From Agrobacterium salinitolerans (GTDB lineage Bacteria; Pseudomonadota; Alphaproteobacteria; Rhizobiales; Rhizobiaceae), in contig NZ_MRDH01000005.1 in assembly GCF_002008225.1 (NCBI RefSeq), forward strand, positions 124,001 to 188,000: 64,000 bases of DNA. The letters are read 5' to 3'. Positions 50,262-59,142 of this stretch are shown one piece after another (positions within the stretch are counted from its first letter, which is position 1; each line of letters begins with the position of its first letter). A model generated the notes under the pieces. The model saw nothing but the letters and a program-made list of their open reading frames with translations. It was not told the origin of the DNA and made no database searches. The position numbers and the translations under genes were made by a program.

Positions 50262-50585
50262 TCAGGTCGGGCTGTTCCAGAGGATGACCTTCTTGCCGGG
50301 CTCACCGCCGGGCGCCGGAGCAACGTTTCCGAAAATCACGCCGATCTCGGGTGCTTCGATCTTCGTGGAGATGTATTCCTCGCCGGTCTGGCGGGAGATA
50401 CGGTTCCAGCCTGCGCCGATCTCGAAGCCGGTCTTGCGGTGGATGATGCGGTAGTCAGGGGCTTCTTCGCTCGCCTTGCTGGCGTTCGGGACAAGGGCGA
50501 TCGGGGCGTTGACCCGGATGGTGGCGAAGACGCCTTCGAGAGTGCCGTCGGTCTTTTCGGTGAGGGTTGCGATCGTGGTAGCCAT
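50262..50585 (-). CDS. DUF736 family protein
   Basis: A 107-residue protein with the DUF736 pattern: IATLTEKTDGTLEGVFATIRVNAPIALVPN, PDYRIIHRKTGFEIGAGWNRISRQTGEEYISTKIEAPEIG. The fold resembles small single-domain beta proteins; the biochemical function is not established to my knowledge. It is a marker of plasmid and integrative-element backbone regions in alphaproteobacteria. The start follows GGAGACAATCCC and structured element D. Confidence 0.9.
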   Translation of the reverse strand: MATTIATLTEKTDGTLEGVFATIRVNAPIALVPNASKASEEAPDYRIIHRKTGFEIGAGWNRISRQTGEEYISTKIEAPEIGVIFGNVAPAPGGEPGKKVILWNSPT

Positions 50586-50610
50586 GGGATTGTCTCCTTC
50601 GTTGCATCGG

Positions 50611-50750
50611 GACCATTCCCGATGGCGCCCGAAGAAGGGGCTGCGCCGCAGGCGTCACCGAAGCTTTAGCGGAGGGGAACCCCCTTGCGGGGTTGACGCT
50701 GATCGCGGCCGGTCCCTTAGAAAGGCGACATAGAGAACGGGAATGGTCCT
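50611..50750 (+). repeat. Structured intergenic element D upstream of the DUF736 gene
   Basis: GGACCATTCCCG (50611-50622) is repeated exactly inverted at 50739-50750, closing a 116-base loop with GC-rich inner stems; the left arm can alternatively form the local hairpin ATCGGG/CCCGAT (50607-50624). It begins 26 bases upstream of the DUF736 start. The remaining gap up to 51167 shows no gene. Confidence 0.55.
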
Positions 50751-51167
50751 TGATTGCGGCGTCGGCAGGAGACCTCGCCTTGGCTGCACTCGGCGGACCC
50801 GCAGAGTGCCGAGCTTTTCGCTTGCGTCGGTGGGTGTTCGGGTCAACGGATGCTGGCCGCCAATTATCTGACGCGACGCCAGAGGTCAGCACCGTCCTGA
50901 TCCCATAGTCATTGTCAGAAATGGCTTCGCTCGGTGTTGCGCTTGAATTGCCGAACACCGTAGCGCGACTACAGCTCGGTTGAAGTGAGGTCACAACACC
51001 GGTTTGATTGCCGGGCGTCGTTCCCGCGCGGTGATGGTCAGGAAAATGAGACCAGCCAAAAACACCCGCCAGTCGGAGAGTTGCCTCTTGAGCCGGCCTC
51101 CGACATTAATGGCGCCGACGATGTAGTCGCCGGAGATGTGCCGGATGATGACCGTTTCGATCGCCGC

Positions 51168-51587
51168 TCAATCGAGGCGGTTGACCCGACCGGATCTGCC
51201 GCGTGCTTCTGCGAACAGCCTGGCGATCTTCACCATGAAGGGTTTGCTGAAGCGGCCGAGAATGTCCTGGCCCGGCTCGATGTACCAGGAGCGTTCGACG
51301 ATGTCGTAATTGTATTCGTCGGCCATGATCCAGCACTGCTTCAGATCGCTCAAGCCCGCACGCTTGCGCTCGATCTCCGGGATCTCCAGGGCGGCCCGAC
51401 CCGTCTGCGGCGGCTGCGTGGTGATGGCGAGAAGGGCCAGATGGGTATTCCCATCGGAGGCGCTTCGGATGGCGATGACGACGCAGACCGGGCGCTGTTT
51501 GCGGCCTTCGGTCTCGCCGCGCTGCTGCTGCCAGGCCCAGAGATATGGATAGGAGATGACTTCGCCGGGCCGGAATTCATGGCTCAT
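51168..51587 (-). CDS. Toxin of a type II toxin-antitoxin pair, PemK/MazF-like
   Basis: A 139-residue protein beginning MSHEFRPGEVISYPYLW, with RGETEGRKQRPVCVVIAI and LALLAITTQPP in the order seen in PemK/MazF-fold RNases (the G-x-E-x-x-K-x-RP segment is the active-site loop). It is longer than typical MazF (110-120). The ATG lies 11 bases inside the 3' end of the antitoxin gene. It should cleave mRNA when unopposed, stabilising the plasmid. Fold call is moderately sure. Confidence 0.75.
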   Translation of the reverse strand: MSHEFRPGEVISYPYLWAWQQQRGETEGRKQRPVCVVIAIRSASDGNTHLALLAITTQPPQTGRAALEIPEIERKRAGLSDLKQCWIMADEYNYDIVERSWYIEPGQDILGRFSKPFMVKIARLFAEARGRSGRVNRLD

Positions 51588-51837
51588 CGTCGTAGCCTTC
51601 GCCGCGCGCCAGCCGGTCGATCGCTTCATCGAACAGTTCCGCATGCTCGGCGGGCATGTCGGAGATATGATAGGCGCGGCGGGGGTCGCCGCCCGCACGC
51701 ATACGCTCGTAGTGCTCGTAACTCATCAGCACAAAGCGAGGCTTCTTGTGGCGGGTGAGCATGACCGGTTCGCGGCTTGCCGCATCGGTAATATCGCCGA
51801 TCTGTTTGTTGAGGTCGCCTGTGGTAAACTGCTTCAT
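51577..51837 (-). CDS. Antitoxin, Phd/YefM-like
   Basis: An 86-residue protein: the N-terminal MKQFTTGDLNKQIGDITDAASREPVMLTRHKKPRFVLMSYEHYERMRAG is the Phd/YefM DNA-binding and dimer domain, the acidic C-terminus the toxin-binding tail. The ATG at 51837 gives the standard start; an in-frame extension upstream passes through the operator. Overlap with the toxin gene is 11 bases. Confidence 0.85.
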   Translation of the reverse strand: MKQFTTGDLNKQIGDITDAASREPVMLTRHKKPRFVLMSYEHYERMRAGGDPRRAYHISDMPAEHAELFDEAIDRLARGEGYDDEP

Positions 51838-51867
51838 CGCTGCTGGTCTCCGCTGGACTTCCCTATA

Positions 51868-51896
51868 TTCCATGTTTTCCATATTTTCAAGGAAAA
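51868..51896. promoter_or_regulatory. Candidate operator of the toxin-antitoxin pair
   Basis: Two direct TTCCAT units 9 bases apart (51868 and 51877) and an adjacent TTTTC/GAAAA palindrome (51884-51896) lie 31-59 bases before the antitoxin ATG in an AT-rich pocket of otherwise GC-rich sequence. Autoregulation through the Phd-like domain is the family norm; the exact site is inferred. Confidence 0.5.
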
Positions 51897-51902
51897 CGGC
51901 GC

Positions 51903-52844
51903 TCACGCGCCGTCTCCTGACGCCTGCCAGACCGGGATTCCGAGGCGACGTGCCTTGTCGGCGAGATTGCCGGTGATGCCGTTTCCGGGAAAGACGATCA
52001 AACCGGCGGGCATGACCGACAGCATCTCGTCGTTGCGCCGGAAAGGCGCGGCTTTGGCGTGCCTGGTCCAGTTGGGCTTGAAGGCGATCTGCGTGACCTT
52101 GCGGGCCTCCGCCCAGCAGGCGGCGATGCGCTCGGCGCCCTTTGGCGAGCCGCCGTGCAAGAGCACCATGTCGGGATGCTTGGAATAAGCTTGGTCAAGC
52201 TTGGCCCAGATCCGCTCATGATCGTTGTAGTCCATGCCGCCGGCGAAGGCGATCTTGGTGCCGGCGGGGATCAGCACCTCGGTTTCGGCGCGCCGACGGG
52301 CGGAGAGGAAGTCGCGGCTGTCGATCATCGCCGCCGTCATGTTGGAGTGGTTGACCTTGGAGCCGGTGCGTGGCCGCCAGGACGAACCCGTCTGCGCCTC
52401 GAACAGGTCGGCCGCATAATCACGCATGAACTCGAAGGCGTTGCGGCGCTCCAGGAGCGTGATGCCCTCGGAGATGAGGCGTTCGAGCTCGACACTCTTC
52501 ACCTCCGAGCCATCCTGCTCGCGCTGGCCGGTGCGCTGTGCCTCCTCGTTGCGATCGAGTTCGCGCTGGATGCGCTCACCGGCGCGATGGAAGAGATTGG
52601 GGATCGACCAGAACAGGTCTTCGAGATCGGGTTCCAGCCGGGTGTCGCCAAGCATTTCTGCGAGGGCGTCGAAGATGGTGGTGATCGAAGACTGGACCTG
52701 GGGCTCCTCCGGCAGTGGCCGCGGATCGGGCTCGTCCTGAAAGGGACGATAGCCGAAGACCTGCATCTCGTAGATGAAGCGATCAGTCGGGGAGGACGTG
52801 TGGTGGGGCTCGAAGGTGTCGTCGGGTTGAAGGATCAGGTCCAT
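51903..52844 (-). CDS. DUF2493 / SLOG-superfamily protein
   Basis: A 313-residue cytoplasmic protein. The first 190 residues are helical with charged stretches (ERIQRELDRNEEAQRTGQREQD); the C-terminal 120 form a Rossmann-like SLOG domain with KIAFAGGMDYNDHERIWAKLD, MVLLHGGSPKGAERIAACWA and GLIVFPGNGITGNLADKARRLGIPVW. SLOG domains bind nucleotides or nucleotide-derived signals and occur in defence and counter-defence systems. The ATG at 52844 follows GGAGACC; the longer frame is element C. Confidence 0.88.
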   Translation of the reverse strand: MDLILQPDDTFEPHHTSSPTDRFIYEMQVFGYRPFQDEPDPRPLPEEPQVQSSITTIFDALAEMLGDTRLEPDLEDLFWSIPNLFHRAGERIQRELDRNEEAQRTGQREQDGSEVKSVELERLISEGITLLERRNAFEFMRDYAADLFEAQTGSSWRPRTGSKVNHSNMTAAMIDSRDFLSARRRAETEVLIPAGTKIAFAGGMDYNDHERIWAKLDQAYSKHPDMVLLHGGSPKGAERIAACWAEARKVTQIAFKPNWTRHAKAAPFRRNDEMLSVMPAGLIVFPGNGITGNLADKARRLGIPVWQASGDGA

Positions 52845-52966
52845 GATGGTCTCCGTCGGTTTGGGCCGCGCCTCTCGCGGCCTGACGGCGAACCCGATCA
52901 CGCGGGCCGAGGCCGGAACCGCAAGCGGAGCGCAGCGGCCCAGCGAAGCGCCGGGCGGCGGAGGGA

Positions 52967-53027
52967 GGGTTTCTTGATCCGCGAGGAATGACGGACCGCA
53001 CCCGCGGTCTGGCAGGGGAAGAAACCC
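52967..53027 (+). repeat. Structured intergenic element C upstream of the DUF2493 gene
   Basis: GGGTTTCTT (52967-52975) pairs perfectly with AAGAAACCC (53019-53027), enclosing a hairpin GACCGC/GCGGTC. The T-run/A-run stem flanked by GC-rich sequence copies the architecture of elements A and B, although the primary sequence differs. The stretch 52845-53169 holds no gene. Confidence 0.5.
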
Positions 53028-53169
53028 GACCGACCCGCTGAAGGCCCGGAGGCTCGCGTGGTAAGGGTCGCCTCTCGGCAGGCCCGCGGGCGCGCGTCCA
53101 TCCTGTGAGACCGATGGACCCGCCCTTCGCCAGTGCCGCCGTCCCCTCCCCAAGCCTTTGCGCCCGGCT

Positions 53170-54207
53170 TCAAGAGTGCAGGAATGCCATCGCGTCTTCC
53201 GGGACGAGTTGCGCCTTAAGGCTTGCGGTCAGCCGGTCCGGCCCCAGCCAGCGGAGATCCTCGTTGAAGTCGCCGAGCTCCGGCGACAGCACCAGCGGCA
53301 GGATTCCCTCTTCCTGTGCCCAGCGGCTCAAGCCCTTGATCCCATGCCGGCCGGCGGCATCCGCGTCGGCGGCGATATAGATGCGTCGGCATCCCGGGGG
53401 CAAGCGGAGGCCGGCAAGGTGATTGGCCGTGAGCGCCGCCACCATCGGCATGCCGGGCATCACGTGTGAGAGCGACAGCATGGTCTCAAGCCCCTCGCCT
53501 GCCGCCATCACCGGGACAGGTGCATTGACCGGAAAGCAGAAGCGGACGCCGTTCCCGAGGAGCCCGCCAAGTGCGCGGCGCGGATCGTCGACCTTCGCCT
53601 TGCCGTCGCCCTCGGGATCGAGCCAGCTGCGATGCACGCCGGTGATGGCCCCGGCACGGTCAGTCACGGCGGCAATCAGGGCCGGATAACTAGTGGCCCG
53701 GGCGGCCACGAGATCGCGATAGTAGCACGACGGATGGAAACGGAGAGCCGCATGGCCGGATGCCCTCAGGATACCGCGCTCGCGCAGATAGGCATCGGCC
53801 AATGTGCCGGCCAGCGGCTGTGTCATTCGAAAGAGGCGCCTGGCCCGCTCAGACGCCGGCCGCTCGACCGTCGCGGAATTTTGGGCGTCTCTCCTGAGAG
53901 ACGAGACCGGCTCCGGTCGAGGCAGGCTGAGAAAACGGCGCACTTCCTCGGCGACGTCCCGGAAGTCGACCAGACCGCAGGTCTCGCGGATGAGATCAAG
54001 CAGATCGCCAAACTGCCCTGTCGCCGCATCCGTCCATCGGCCGGCGCGAGGACCGGCCAGATGCACGTAGAGCGACCGGCCCTTGTTGTTATCGACATCG
54101 CCCACGAGCCAGTAGTTGCCAGCACGGCGGCCGGCGGAGAGATAGTGGCGGCAGACCGCTTCCGAGTCTTGCGCGAGACGGTCTGCCAGATCCGAGGCAG
54201 CTAGCAT
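53170..54207 (-). CDS. Toprim-domain (primase-like) protein
   Basis: A 345-residue protein. The N-terminal part (YWLVGDVDNNKGRSLYVHLAGPRAGRWTDAATGQFGDLLDLI) resembles the zinc-free N-domains of plasmid primase-like proteins. The C-terminal Toprim domain has VPVMAAGEGLETMLSL (catalytic Glu) and RRIYIAADADAAGRHG (D-x-D). Such proteins may prime DNA synthesis on single-stranded plasmid DNA just after transfer, which fits its position in the proposed leading region. It sits 12 bases downstream of the large helicase gene. Confidence 0.88.
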   Translation of the reverse strand: MLAASDLADRLAQDSEAVCRHYLSAGRRAGNYWLVGDVDNNKGRSLYVHLAGPRAGRWTDAATGQFGDLLDLIRETCGLVDFRDVAEEVRRFLSLPRPEPVSSLRRDAQNSATVERPASERARRLFRMTQPLAGTLADAYLRERGILRASGHAALRFHPSCYYRDLVAARATSYPALIAAVTDRAGAITGVHRSWLDPEGDGKAKVDDPRRALGGLLGNGVRFCFPVNAPVPVMAAGEGLETMLSLSHVMPGMPMVAALTANHLAGLRLPPGCRRIYIAADADAAGRHGIKGLSRWAQEEGILPLVLSPELGDFNEDLRWLGPDRLTASLKAQLVPEDAMAFLHS

Positions 54208-54219
54208 GGCAGACCTCCC

Positions 54220-57200
54220 TCATGACCGGCGCGCGATATCGACAAGGCGATGGCGCTCGATCAGCTTCGACAGGATTTCCGCACTCTCATCTGTGACAGG
54301 CACGAAGAAGCGCAGCTTCCAATTGATCATCTCGGAGAACAGGCCGACCGACCGCAACCAGTCGCGCATCCCATCCGTGAAGCCAGTCAGTTCGACGCGG
54401 TATTCGTTCATGACACGCACCCGGCGCAGCGTCATGTCGCCGGCAAGCCCGACGATAGAGGAACCGTCGACAAGCGATGGCCACGCCTGGTCGGCGCTCA
54501 GCACTTTCGTCTGATCGATCCCGAAGTTGCGGCAAAGGCCGGCGAGCCGATCCGGAGCGATGACCCGGCCGACGATCCGCTCGCCGTCATCCGTCTGCAG
54601 ACGCCGCACGCGGCAAAAGTCCTGGGGCAGCAATTTCCAGATCGGCAGCAACAACCCGCTAACGATGTGCATCGTCGACGTCGAGAATTCCGGCACCGCG
54701 GCGGCTTCGGTATCCCACGCGATGGCGAACGCTTGTTCGTCAACCCCCTCCCAATTGGTCTCCTCAAGTTGCCGGACTTCGAAGCGCAGCTCGTCCATCG
54801 GCCGGATTAGCGACACACGCGGCTGAATGGAGCCGTCGTCCAGCATGATCGAGCGGGTCGGGACCATCACCGCCGGCCGGCCCGACTTGCCATTGACCAT
54901 CAACTTGGCGCGCGGTTCCTGCTGCACAAGCTTCTGAACCTCCTCGAGCTGCATCGGCGCATTGCGATCGCGGCGTTCGATGGTCAGCAGGTGCGACTGC
55001 GCGCCGGTGACGGGATGGGTGTAGATCAGCTGGCGCTGGGTGACCGTCAGGCTGTCGGCGGTGATCGTCTCCAGGCCCTTGTCATAGATGTCGGCAGCAA
55101 TCGCGCCTTCGATGCGGGCGGCGAGCAGTTGCTCGAAAGCCTCGAACAGCACGTTCTGCATGGTGATCGTCAGTGCCAGCATGCGATTGAGGAAGGTCTG
55201 GATCGGCGGCAGCTCGTCCTTCAATCCGCCCTCCTCCGATGTCAGTGACAAGCCGGTGATGGTTTCGAACGTTTCCAATGAGCAGCCTTCGATCCTGCCG
55301 ACATGCAGCAAGCCGTAGAATTGCCGCAGCGCGTCCCGGGCATATTGAGACTCGAGATTGTCCTCGGACCGGAACATGCCCTGCCCGCCGGTCTGGCGTT
55401 GACCACGGGTGATGGCGCCAAGCGTGTCGAGACGCCGGGCGATCGTCGAGAGGAAACGCCGTTCTGCCTTGACGTTCGTCGCGATCATCCGAAATCGCGG
55501 CGGCTGCTTCTGGTTGGTGCGATGACTGCGCCCGAGACCCTGGATCGCCACGTCGGCGCGCCATCCGGCTTCCAGAAGGTTATGCAAGCGCAGGCGCTGA
55601 TTTTTGGCGGCTAGATCCGCATGATAGGATCGCCCTGTCCCGCCAGCGTCGCTGAAAACGAGAATGCCCTTCTCGTCGTCCATGAAGGCACGCGCCTCGT
55701 CGAGATTGGCGCTGCCAGGCCGGTTCTGAACGGCATAGCGGGCGATCGCGCTGTTGTCCTCGCAGCGGACGATGCGACGCGAGCGACCGGTGATCTCGGC
55801 CACCTTCTCGGTACCGAAGTGCTGGACGATCTGGTCGAGGGCCGTCGGGATCGCCGGCAGGCTGCCGAGCGTTTCGACCAGCTCGTCACGGCGACGCTCG
55901 GCTTCCCGGCAGATGACAGGGTTGCCGTTCGCGTCATGAACCGGCCGCGAGCTGAGATTGCCCTCGGCGTCGGAAAATTCCTCGAAGAGCTGCACCGGGA
56001 AGGAATGCATGAGGTAATCGATGACATATTCCCGCGGCGTCACGTCGACCTGGAGATCGCCCCATTCCTCAGTTGGGATCTGTGCCAGCCGGCGCTCGGT
56101 TAGTGCCGCCCCCGTCGAGACGAGCTGGACGATAGCGGCATGCCCATCCTCCAGGTCTGCTGCAGTCACTTTGAGAAGAGCAGGCGTCTTCATCGAGGTC
56201 AGGAGATGATTGAAGAAGCGCTGTTTGGAGCTTTCGAAGGCCGAGCGCGCGGCAGCCTTGGCATTTTTGTTCAGCGTGACGGATTTGCCGGCCGCGCTGA
56301 TCGCACCAGTGATGCCGGAGGCTTCCATCGCGGCATCGAGATGGTTGTGGATTACCTGGAATGCTTCCGCATACGAGTCGTAGATGCGGATCTGTTCCTC
56401 GGTCAGTTCGTGTTCTAGAATCTCGTATTCGACACCTTCGAAGGAGAGCGAGCGCGATGCATAGAGGCCCATGGCCTTCAGGTCTCTCGCCAGAACTTCC
56501 ATCGCAGCGACACCGCCATCTTCGATCGCGCCAATGAACTCGGAACGGGTCGGAAAGGGAAAGTCACTGCTACCCCAGAGGCCGAGGCGTTCGGCATAGG
56601 CGAGCGCCTCCACTTCCGACGCGCCGGTGGCCGAGACATAGACGACGCGGGCATCGGGAAGAGCGCGTTGCAGCCGGAGCCCCGCCCTGCCCTGCTGCGA
56701 TGCCGCTTTGTCGCCGCGCTCGGTCTTGCCGCCGGCGGCGTTGGCCATGGCATGACCTTCATCGAAAATGATAACGCCATCGAAGCTTCTTGCATTCCCA
56801 GTCGCGGCTTCTCCGCTCCCCGCCTCTTGACCGAGCCAGTCGACGATCTGCTGCACGCGTGAGCGTCGGCCCTCACGCTCATCGGTACGAAGCGTTGCAA
56901 AGGTGGTGAAGAGGATACCTTCTTCCAGCTTGATCGGCTTGCCCTGCCGGAAGCGCGACAGGGGGGTGACCAAGAGCTTCTCTTGGCCCAACGCGCTCCA
57001 GTCGCGCTGAGCATCTTCGATCAGCTTGTCGGATTTTGAGATCCAGACATGGCGTCTGCGGCCTTTTAGCCAGTTGTCGAGAATAATCCCGGCGGCTTGG
57101 CGACCTTTACCGGCGCCTGTTCCGTCGCCTAGGAACCACCCGCGTCGAAAACGAACAGCGTTTTCCGCGTCGGATGCGACCGCCTTGAGATTGTCAAAGG

Positions 57201-58653
57201 AGGTGTCGACGCTCCAGTGCCCGGCAAGATAGCCGGAATGGGCTTCACCGGCATAGATGACGCATTCGAGTTGGGCGGCGGAAAGATCGCCGCTTACGAC
57301 GATGCACTTCGGCAGATGTGGACGATAGCTTGGCTTTGGTGCTGCCACCGAGGCCATCGCGAGAGACTCGACCAGCGTGTCCGGATGCGGTTTTGCGTCA
57401 GGGATGTGGATCGACTGGAGCCGGTAGGTTTCGTAGATGCCGTCAGCAGCGCTCGCCTCATCCTTCGGCTGAGCGTCCCGCAGCTCGTAGGAGAGTTCGA
57501 TGATCTCGTCATCGAAGGCCGCCGAACCGCCCGCAGCTGCCGGCTGCGCCTGCGCGGTGGCCGGGCGTTGCGACGAGGCGACTGCTAGGTAGGCGCGAAG
57601 ACCACCGTTGGAGCGTTCACCGGTGGGGTTTCGCGCCGGAGAAGGCTGGCGGGGTGCAAGATCGGTGATCCAACCTAGCAACTGGTCGAGATCGTGTGCT
57701 GTACCACTCGAAGTTACGAACGTTGACGGATCCTCTGCCGGGATCTTATCGATGACGGTGAGGCGCGTTTCCATCGTCGTTCCATGACGCGCATAGATGC
57801 TGCCGTCGATCGCCGCGGTGAACAGCACCGTGCCCTGCCCCTGCAGTCGAACGAAGGCGTCGCGCCACGCGGGATTGTCGGGAGAAAAGCTTGCGCCGGT
57901 GATCGTGACCAGCCGGCCACCGGGAGCGAGGCGAGCGAAGGCGGAGGAAAGATGTCGCCAGGCGGCGTCGGCGACACGACCTTCGACGTGGACGCAAGCC
58001 GAGAAGGGCGGGTTCATCAAAACGACGCTCGGTCGGATGGAACGTTCGAGGTAATCGTCGACATGCGCGGCGTCGTGCTGCGATACGGGAACGCCGGGGA
58101 AGAGCTGCTGCAACAACGAGCGCCGAGCAGCCGCAAATTCGTTGAGCACCAGGCGGGCTCCTGCCAGTTCGGCAAAAATCGCCATAAGGCCGGTTCCAGC
58201 CGACGGTTCGAGAACCGTGTCAGCAGGCATGATACCGGCAGCACGAGATGTGACATAGGCAAGCGGGATCGGCGTCGAGAACTGCTGCAGGGCCTGGCTC
58301 TCCTCGGATCGGCGCGTGTGGGTCGGCAGGAGCCGCGCCACCTTTGTCAACATCGCGAGCGTCGATTGGGGCGAATGGGTGCGGGAAACGATCGCTGGCC
58401 CGAACTTGCGCAGGAACAGGATTTGGGCGGCTTCGGTCGCCTCATAGGCATCCTTCCAGAGCCAGAGACCCTCGGCGTCACTGCCGCCGAAAACTTCGGT
58501 CATGATCTGTCGCAGGTCACCTGAAATGACGACTTTGCCTTGCTCCAAAAGCGAGGCGATCCGACCGGCAGCTTCTATAAGTTCGTTATCGCGGCTTTTG
58601 GTCTCAAGGCGCGAAGGGGCGGAAACAGTTTGAGGATGCGAGATGATGTTCAT
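54220..58653 (-). CDS. Giant methylase-helicase fusion, strawberry-notch/DarB-like
   Basis: A 1477-residue protein. Residues about 130-260 are a methyltransferase-like domain (VLEPSAGTGLMAIFAE, VVLMNPPFSA). From about residue 480 comes a superfamily 2 helicase of the strawberry-notch type, with Walker A GDGTGAGKGRQAAGIILDN, DExH box IIFDEGHAMAN, VYVSATGASEVEALAY and the C-terminal lobe ending in IQGLGRSHRTNQKQPPRFR. From memory, DarB of phage P1, which protects incoming DNA from type I restriction, has the same arrangement, so antirestriction is a reasonable hypothesis. I chose the ATG at 58653; an upstream start would add 14 residues. It is the largest gene of the region. Confidence 0.88.
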   Translation of the reverse strand: MNIISHPQTVSAPSRLETKSRDNELIEAAGRIASLLEQGKVVISGDLRQIMTEVFGGSDAEGLWLWKDAYEATEAAQILFLRKFGPAIVSRTHSPQSTLAMLTKVARLLPTHTRRSEESQALQQFSTPIPLAYVTSRAAGIMPADTVLEPSAGTGLMAIFAELAGARLVLNEFAAARRSLLQQLFPGVPVSQHDAAHVDDYLERSIRPSVVLMNPPFSACVHVEGRVADAAWRHLSSAFARLAPGGRLVTITGASFSPDNPAWRDAFVRLQGQGTVLFTAAIDGSIYARHGTTMETRLTVIDKIPAEDPSTFVTSSGTAHDLDQLLGWITDLAPRQPSPARNPTGERSNGGLRAYLAVASSQRPATAQAQPAAAGGSAAFDDEIIELSYELRDAQPKDEASAADGIYETYRLQSIHIPDAKPHPDTLVESLAMASVAAPKPSYRPHLPKCIVVSGDLSAAQLECVIYAGEAHSGYLAGHWSVDTSFDNLKAVASDAENAVRFRRGWFLGDGTGAGKGRQAAGIILDNWLKGRRRHVWISKSDKLIEDAQRDWSALGQEKLLVTPLSRFRQGKPIKLEEGILFTTFATLRTDEREGRRSRVQQIVDWLGQEAGSGEAATGNARSFDGVIIFDEGHAMANAAGGKTERGDKAASQQGRAGLRLQRALPDARVVYVSATGASEVEALAYAERLGLWGSSDFPFPTRSEFIGAIEDGGVAAMEVLARDLKAMGLYASRSLSFEGVEYEILEHELTEEQIRIYDSYAEAFQVIHNHLDAAMEASGITGAISAAGKSVTLNKNAKAAARSAFESSKQRFFNHLLTSMKTPALLKVTAADLEDGHAAIVQLVSTGAALTERRLAQIPTEEWGDLQVDVTPREYVIDYLMHSFPVQLFEEFSDAEGNLSSRPVHDANGNPVICREAERRRDELVETLGSLPAIPTALDQIVQHFGTEKVAEITGRSRRIVRCEDNSAIARYAVQNRPGSANLDEARAFMDDEKGILVFSDAGGTGRSYHADLAAKNQRLRLHNLLEAGWRADVAIQGLGRSHRTNQKQPPRFRMIATNVKAERRFLSTIARRLDTLGAITRGQRQTGGQGMFRSEDNLESQYARDALRQFYGLLHVGRIEGCSLETFETITGLSLTSEEGGLKDELPPIQTFLNRMLALTITMQNVLFEAFEQLLAARIEGAIAADIYDKGLETITADSLTVTQRQLIYTHPVTGAQSHLLTIERRDRNAPMQLEEVQKLVQQEPRAKLMVNGKSGRPAVMVPTRSIMLDDGSIQPRVSLIRPMDELRFEVRQLEETNWEGVDEQAFAIAWDTEAAAVPEFSTSTMHIVSGLLLPIWKLLPQDFCRVRRLQTDDGERIVGRVIAPDRLAGLCRNFGIDQTKVLSADQAWPSLVDGSSIVGLAGDMTLRRVRVMNEYRVELTGFTDGMRDWLRSVGLFSEMINWKLRFFVPVTDESAEILSKLIERHRLVDIARRS

Positions 58654-58784
58654 CGAAGAATGCTCCAAGAGAGAGGAAAGAACAGCGGAGCCCAACGTCC
58701 TGCCGAAGGTTCGGAGGAGCGAAATCGGGCAGCCAAGGTTGGATCGAGGATCGCCAGCTAAAACTCTCAGCGATTGTCAGCGGA

Positions 58785-59039
58785 TTAGGCTGCAGGGCTC
58801 GCAATGAAGCCGGTTGGATCGTCGGGATCGGGCGGCAGGTAGGCGCCGTATGGATCGCCGTCGGCCAGATGGCCAAACGGCGTGAAGACATATTCGCCGC
58901 CGTTGCGGCCAACGGCACAGAGTACGTAACGCGGCTCGCGTGTAGACGCATCGAGGCATTCCATGAGAGCAAGATTGCCATCGGATGCGGCGCGCAGCAG
59001 CGTTTCGAAGTTTGTACGGGCACGATCGGGGATAGCCAT
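58785..59039 (-). CDS. Small conserved plasmid protein (DUF6117-like)
   Basis: An 84-residue protein: RARTNFETLLRAASDGNLALMECLDASTREPRYVLCAVGRNGGEYVFTPFGHLADGDPY. I associate this wording with DUF6117 proteins next to DUF932 and helicase-methylase genes on alphaproteobacterial plasmids; the DUF number is from memory. The start follows CTGGAGAAC. Function unknown. It lies 103 bases after the DUF932 gene and 131 before the helicase gene on the same strand. Confidence 0.75.
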   Translation of the reverse strand: MAIPDRARTNFETLLRAASDGNLALMECLDASTREPRYVLCAVGRNGGEYVFTPFGHLADGDPYGAYLPPDPDDPTGFIASPAA

Positions 59040-59142
59040 TGAGTTCTCCAGACAAAATGACGCCCGGCGCTTGACCGGGCTCTAGGGTGACGAAGAGGGG
59101 CTCCGCAGACGCAACCGGGTCTGAGCCAGGCGAATGAACATG

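Noticed and set aside
50985..51758. A 257-codon plus-strand open frame across the toxin-antitoxin genes
   Set aside because: It is antisense to two overlapping genes with recognisable MazF-like and Phd-like sequence, has no ribosome site, and its translation is low-complexity.
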